From NCBI RefSeq assembly GCF_020103695.1, contig NZ_JAHXBF010000004.1, forward strand, positions 512,279 through 576,278: a DNA stretch of 64,000 nt, written 5' to 3'. The notes below the pieces were generated by a model that saw nothing but the letters and a program-made list of their open reading frames with translations, made no database searches and had not been told where the DNA came from. This stretch comes from Hyalangium versicolor (GTDB lineage Bacteria; Myxococcota; Myxococcia; Myxococcales; Myxococcaceae). Positions within the stretch are counted from its first letter, which is position 1, and each line of letters begins with the position of its first letter. Of this stretch, positions 62,382-64,000 are shown one piece after another. Position numbers and translations under genes: made by a program.

Positions 62382-62740
62382 AGATTGAAGTCGGGGCTGT
62401 AAGCCGCCAGGTACACCTCGCAGGCTCCGACCGTCTCGATGGCCTGGCGCGCACCTGAGACTGTGTGAGCGCCCAGGTTGTCCATCAACACCACGTCTCT
62501 GGGCCATAGCCAAGGGCACAGTCGCTCTCGCACGAAGCGCAGGAAGACACGAGCGTTGACTGCTCCTCTGTGCACCATCAGCTCTGAAGCACCTGGGCCT
62601 ACCCACAGCAGGTGCGAGGCTGGCCCTGGCGCAAGGGCCACCCCATAGGGCTCTGGCTCACCGCGGCCGCGCGAGACCGGTGGCTGATGAAAACCGATCG
62701 GCCCCAGCGCATACTCTGGGTTCCGCTGAGAGTGTCCCAA
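62382..62740 (-). pseudogene. IS630-family transposase remnant
   Basis: The frame encodes the catalytic core of an IS630-type DDE transposase: VNARVFLRFVRERLCPWLWP, RDVVLMDNLGAHTVSGARQA and CEVYLAAYSPDFN. The second catalytic Asp is in VLMDNLGAH. The usual continuation NPIE with the catalytic Glu is lost (NLREVCRMV instead), and the N-terminal half with the HTH is absent, so the element is dead. No inverted repeats were recognised. It fuses in frame with the start region of the repeat-rich protein. Confidence 0.75.
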
Positions 62741-62799
62741 GAAGAGGTGTACACTGCGGCGCGAGCTGGCCGCGGGCTCTCACTCCAGAGGACTTCTCC

Positions 62800-63687
62800 A
62801 TGCCCCCGGTGCATCGCCTCCTGCTGAGCGCCTCGCTGGTGCTCGCCTCCCTCCTCACGGCATGCGACGGTGACCCGCCAGCCCAGGAGCTGACGTGCGA
62901 GCAGGTGGACTGCGGCCCCGGCACCTGCGAGCAGGCCGAAGCAGCGGCCGTGTGCATCTGCCCCACTGAATACGTCTCGACCGGGCACAACTGCCGCTCG
63001 ACCGACCCTGGAGCGACCCACGAGGAGGCAACCTTCCTGGAGCCCAGCAGCGGGAATGAAGTGCTCAGCGACAAAGCGGATGTGGACGTCTTCGCCATCC
63101 ACGTCCTGGCAGGCCGCATGTACCGCTTCCGCTGCTTGGTTCGAGCCCCGTCCGTGTACGAGCCTATCTGCCCCGTACGGCTGACGTCCGAGTCCGGTGA
63201 GGTGCTCCCCATCAGCTACTGGCGCGGCGTGGTGGGGTACGAGGCCACTACGACCGGAACGGTCTACGCGGAGGTTCGGAACATCCCCTACTTCGACCAC
63301 ACCCCTTTTCCCATCCCCTATGACTACACACTGGAGGACGTCGGTCCGGACCAGCACGGCGACACGCCCGAGACCGCCACCTTCATCTCCCCATCAACCG
63401 AGGGCGACGCGGGGCTCGAGATTCCCGGTGATGTGGACACCTTCGCCTTCGATGCGCAGGCAGGCCACGTCTACCGCTTCAGCAGCGGTCAGTTCTCCAT
63501 ACGGCTGCGCGGCCCGAACGGCGAAGTCCTCAAAGAGGAGGCTCGCGTCCTTGTCCGCGAGTTCACTCAGTCCGGCCGCTATACCCTCGAGACGTATGCG
63601 ATCCAGGACCGCTTCAACGACGGCGTCGGCCCTTATCGCTACAAGCTCGAGGATCTCGGACTGGGCGATCAGCTCCCCAAACCTTGA
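62800..63687 (+). CDS. lipoprotein with EGF-like and PPC-like domains
   Basis: A 295-residue lipoprotein: signal MPPVHRLLLSASLVLASLLT, lipobox LLTAC, Cys22. A short Cys-rich EGF-like module follows (CEQVDCGPGTCEQ and VCICPTEY). Two pre-peptidase-C-like beta domains are seen: EEATFLEPSSGNEVLSDKAD, VDVFAIHVLAGRMYRF, and then PETATFISPSTEGDAGLEIP, GDVDTFAFDAQAGHVYRF. These are common in myxobacterial surface lipoproteins. AGAGGA lies 8 bases before the ATG. No enzyme domain is present. Confidence 0.88.
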   Translation: MPPVHRLLLSASLVLASLLTACDGDPPAQELTCEQVDCGPGTCEQAEAAAVCICPTEYVSTGHNCRSTDPGATHEEATFLEPSSGNEVLSDKADVDVFAIHVLAGRMYRFRCLVRAPSVYEPICPVRLTSESGEVLPISYWRGVVGYEATTTGTVYAEVRNIPYFDHTPFPIPYDYTLEDVGPDQHGDTPETATFISPSTEGDAGLEIPGDVDTFAFDAQAGHVYRFSSGQFSIRLRGPNGEVLKEEARVLVREFTQSGRYTLETYAIQDRFNDGVGPYRYKLEDLGLGDQLPKP

Positions 63688-63879
63688 CTCCAGGTCATCA
63701 ACGACACCCCCATTTCGGGCTAAAGAGCTGCGGGCGCATCGCGTTCCAATGTGTTTGCGAAGTCGGCACGGAGATCGGTTGAGTAGCCTCGGTAAGACGC
63801 GTGGAAAGGAGCCCACTCGGATGTTCCGGCAGTCGGGGCCTGTGGACAGCAAGGGTTGACCGAGGCGCGAGCCTGGTAC

Positions 63880-63905
63880 TGGGCTTGCCCCGGTTTAGTG
63901 GACAC
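63880..63905. mobile_element. right end of an IS3-family element
   Basis: Starting at TGGGCTTGCCCCGG and running to TTTAGTGGACAC, the bases have the TG start and the GCCCCGG/GGACAC blocks remembered from IS3/IS51-group terminal inverted repeats. It lies 6 bases after the stop of a minus-strand IS3-type OrfB, exactly where the element's end should be. The other end is outside the window. Confidence 0.6.
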
Positions 63906-63910
63906 GGGAG

Positions 63911-64000
63911 TTATGCTGCCAACCTATCAGGTAGTGCGGCCCGTTCATAGTCCCTCGGGCTCAGGTAGCCGAGGCTCGAGTGTCGGCGCTTGCGGTTGTA
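63911..64000 (-). CDS. IS3-family transposase OrfB, C-terminal part (partial)
   Basis: Thirty codons at the right edge, stop TAA at 63911-63913, encode YNRKRRHSSLGYLSPRDYER then AALPDRLAA. This is the conserved C-terminus of IS3-type integrase-like transposases (rve domain end, in which the YNxxRxHSxLGYxSP block is diagnostic). The start lies beyond the window. The reading frame is intact as far as it can be seen. Confidence 0.85.
   Translation of the reverse strand, partial: YNRKRRHSSLGYLSPRDYERAALPDRLAA

Noticed and set aside
63690..63879. Short open frames on both strands before the IS3 end
   Set aside because: Neither has a recognisable motif or start signal; they may be debris but nothing supports a gene.

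Overview
The window is very GC-rich with strong G/C at codon third positions. It carries many lipoproteins with loose lipoboxes, an Asp-Ala-Gly-rich linker protein, a membrane-anchored Ser/Thr kinase, two large STAND NTPases and several multi-domain secreted glycosidases. This points to a predatory or saprophytic myxobacterium (Myxococcota, probably the Archangium/Cystobacter/Hyalangium side of the Cystobacterineae). The assignment rests on gene style and is an inference. No rRNA, complete tRNA or CRISPR array was seen.

Layout. 1-3130: a leucine operon (tail of a probable leuA, then leuC-leuD-leuB, translationally coupled). 3171-7300: a Cys-rich secreted protein, an antibiotic-kinase-like phosphotransferase, a glutathione S-transferase and a Ser/Thr kinase. 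7308-17661: a 10.3 kb segment bounded by two identical 29-bp palindromic repeats. It holds the most striking gene, a 1533-residue NLR-like protein (nucleoside-phosphorylase-like domain, NACHT ATPase, pentapeptide-like repeats, 14 nearly identical WD40 repeats). That gene is flanked by a second repeat family (TTACGGATATCCGTAA followed by GTGACC) in direct orientation. An Imm26-like gene and a sugar-phosphate isomerase/epimerase gene are truncated exactly at repeat copies, so the region looks rearranged. 17743-33243: metabolic and accessory genes, including an AraC regulator coupled to a zinc alcohol dehydrogenase, a GH31 lipoprotein with ricin and CBM modules, a beta-propeller lipoprotein, a second GST, an O-methyltransferase, a decayed aldo/keto reductase and a FolE2-type GTP cyclohydrolase with an in-frame TAG just upstream of its start. 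33430-41854: an SDR, a secreted GH13 amylase with starch-binding and FN3 modules, a zinc-ribbon protein, a LysR regulator divergent from a flavodoxin-fold NAD(P)H oxidoreductase, and two exported proteins.

41900-55068 is a coherent glycan-use locus. A discoidin plus (alpha/alpha)6-toroid protein is divergent from a lacI gene whose start is preceded by twin LacI-type operators 21 bp apart. lacI is coupled to a TonB-dependent receptor, followed by a GH144-like lipoprotein, an ABC sugar importer (binding protein and two permeases, no ATPase) and a GH1 beta-glucosidase. Most junctions overlap by 4 bp, so it probably acts as one regulon: outer-membrane cleavage and capture, inner-membrane import, cytoplasmic hydrolysis. 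The gene families suggest a beta-glucan, possibly beta-1,2-glucan.

55070-64000: an OB-fold-like lipoprotein, a membrane-anchored protein, a HTH-NB-ARC-TPR STAND regulator divergent from a 2OG-Fe(II) oxygenase with a 3x10-bp repeat between them, gene debris (phosphatase fragment, IS630 remnant), a repeat-rich acidic-tailed protein, an EGF/PPC-like lipoprotein, and the start of an IS3-family element running off the right edge.
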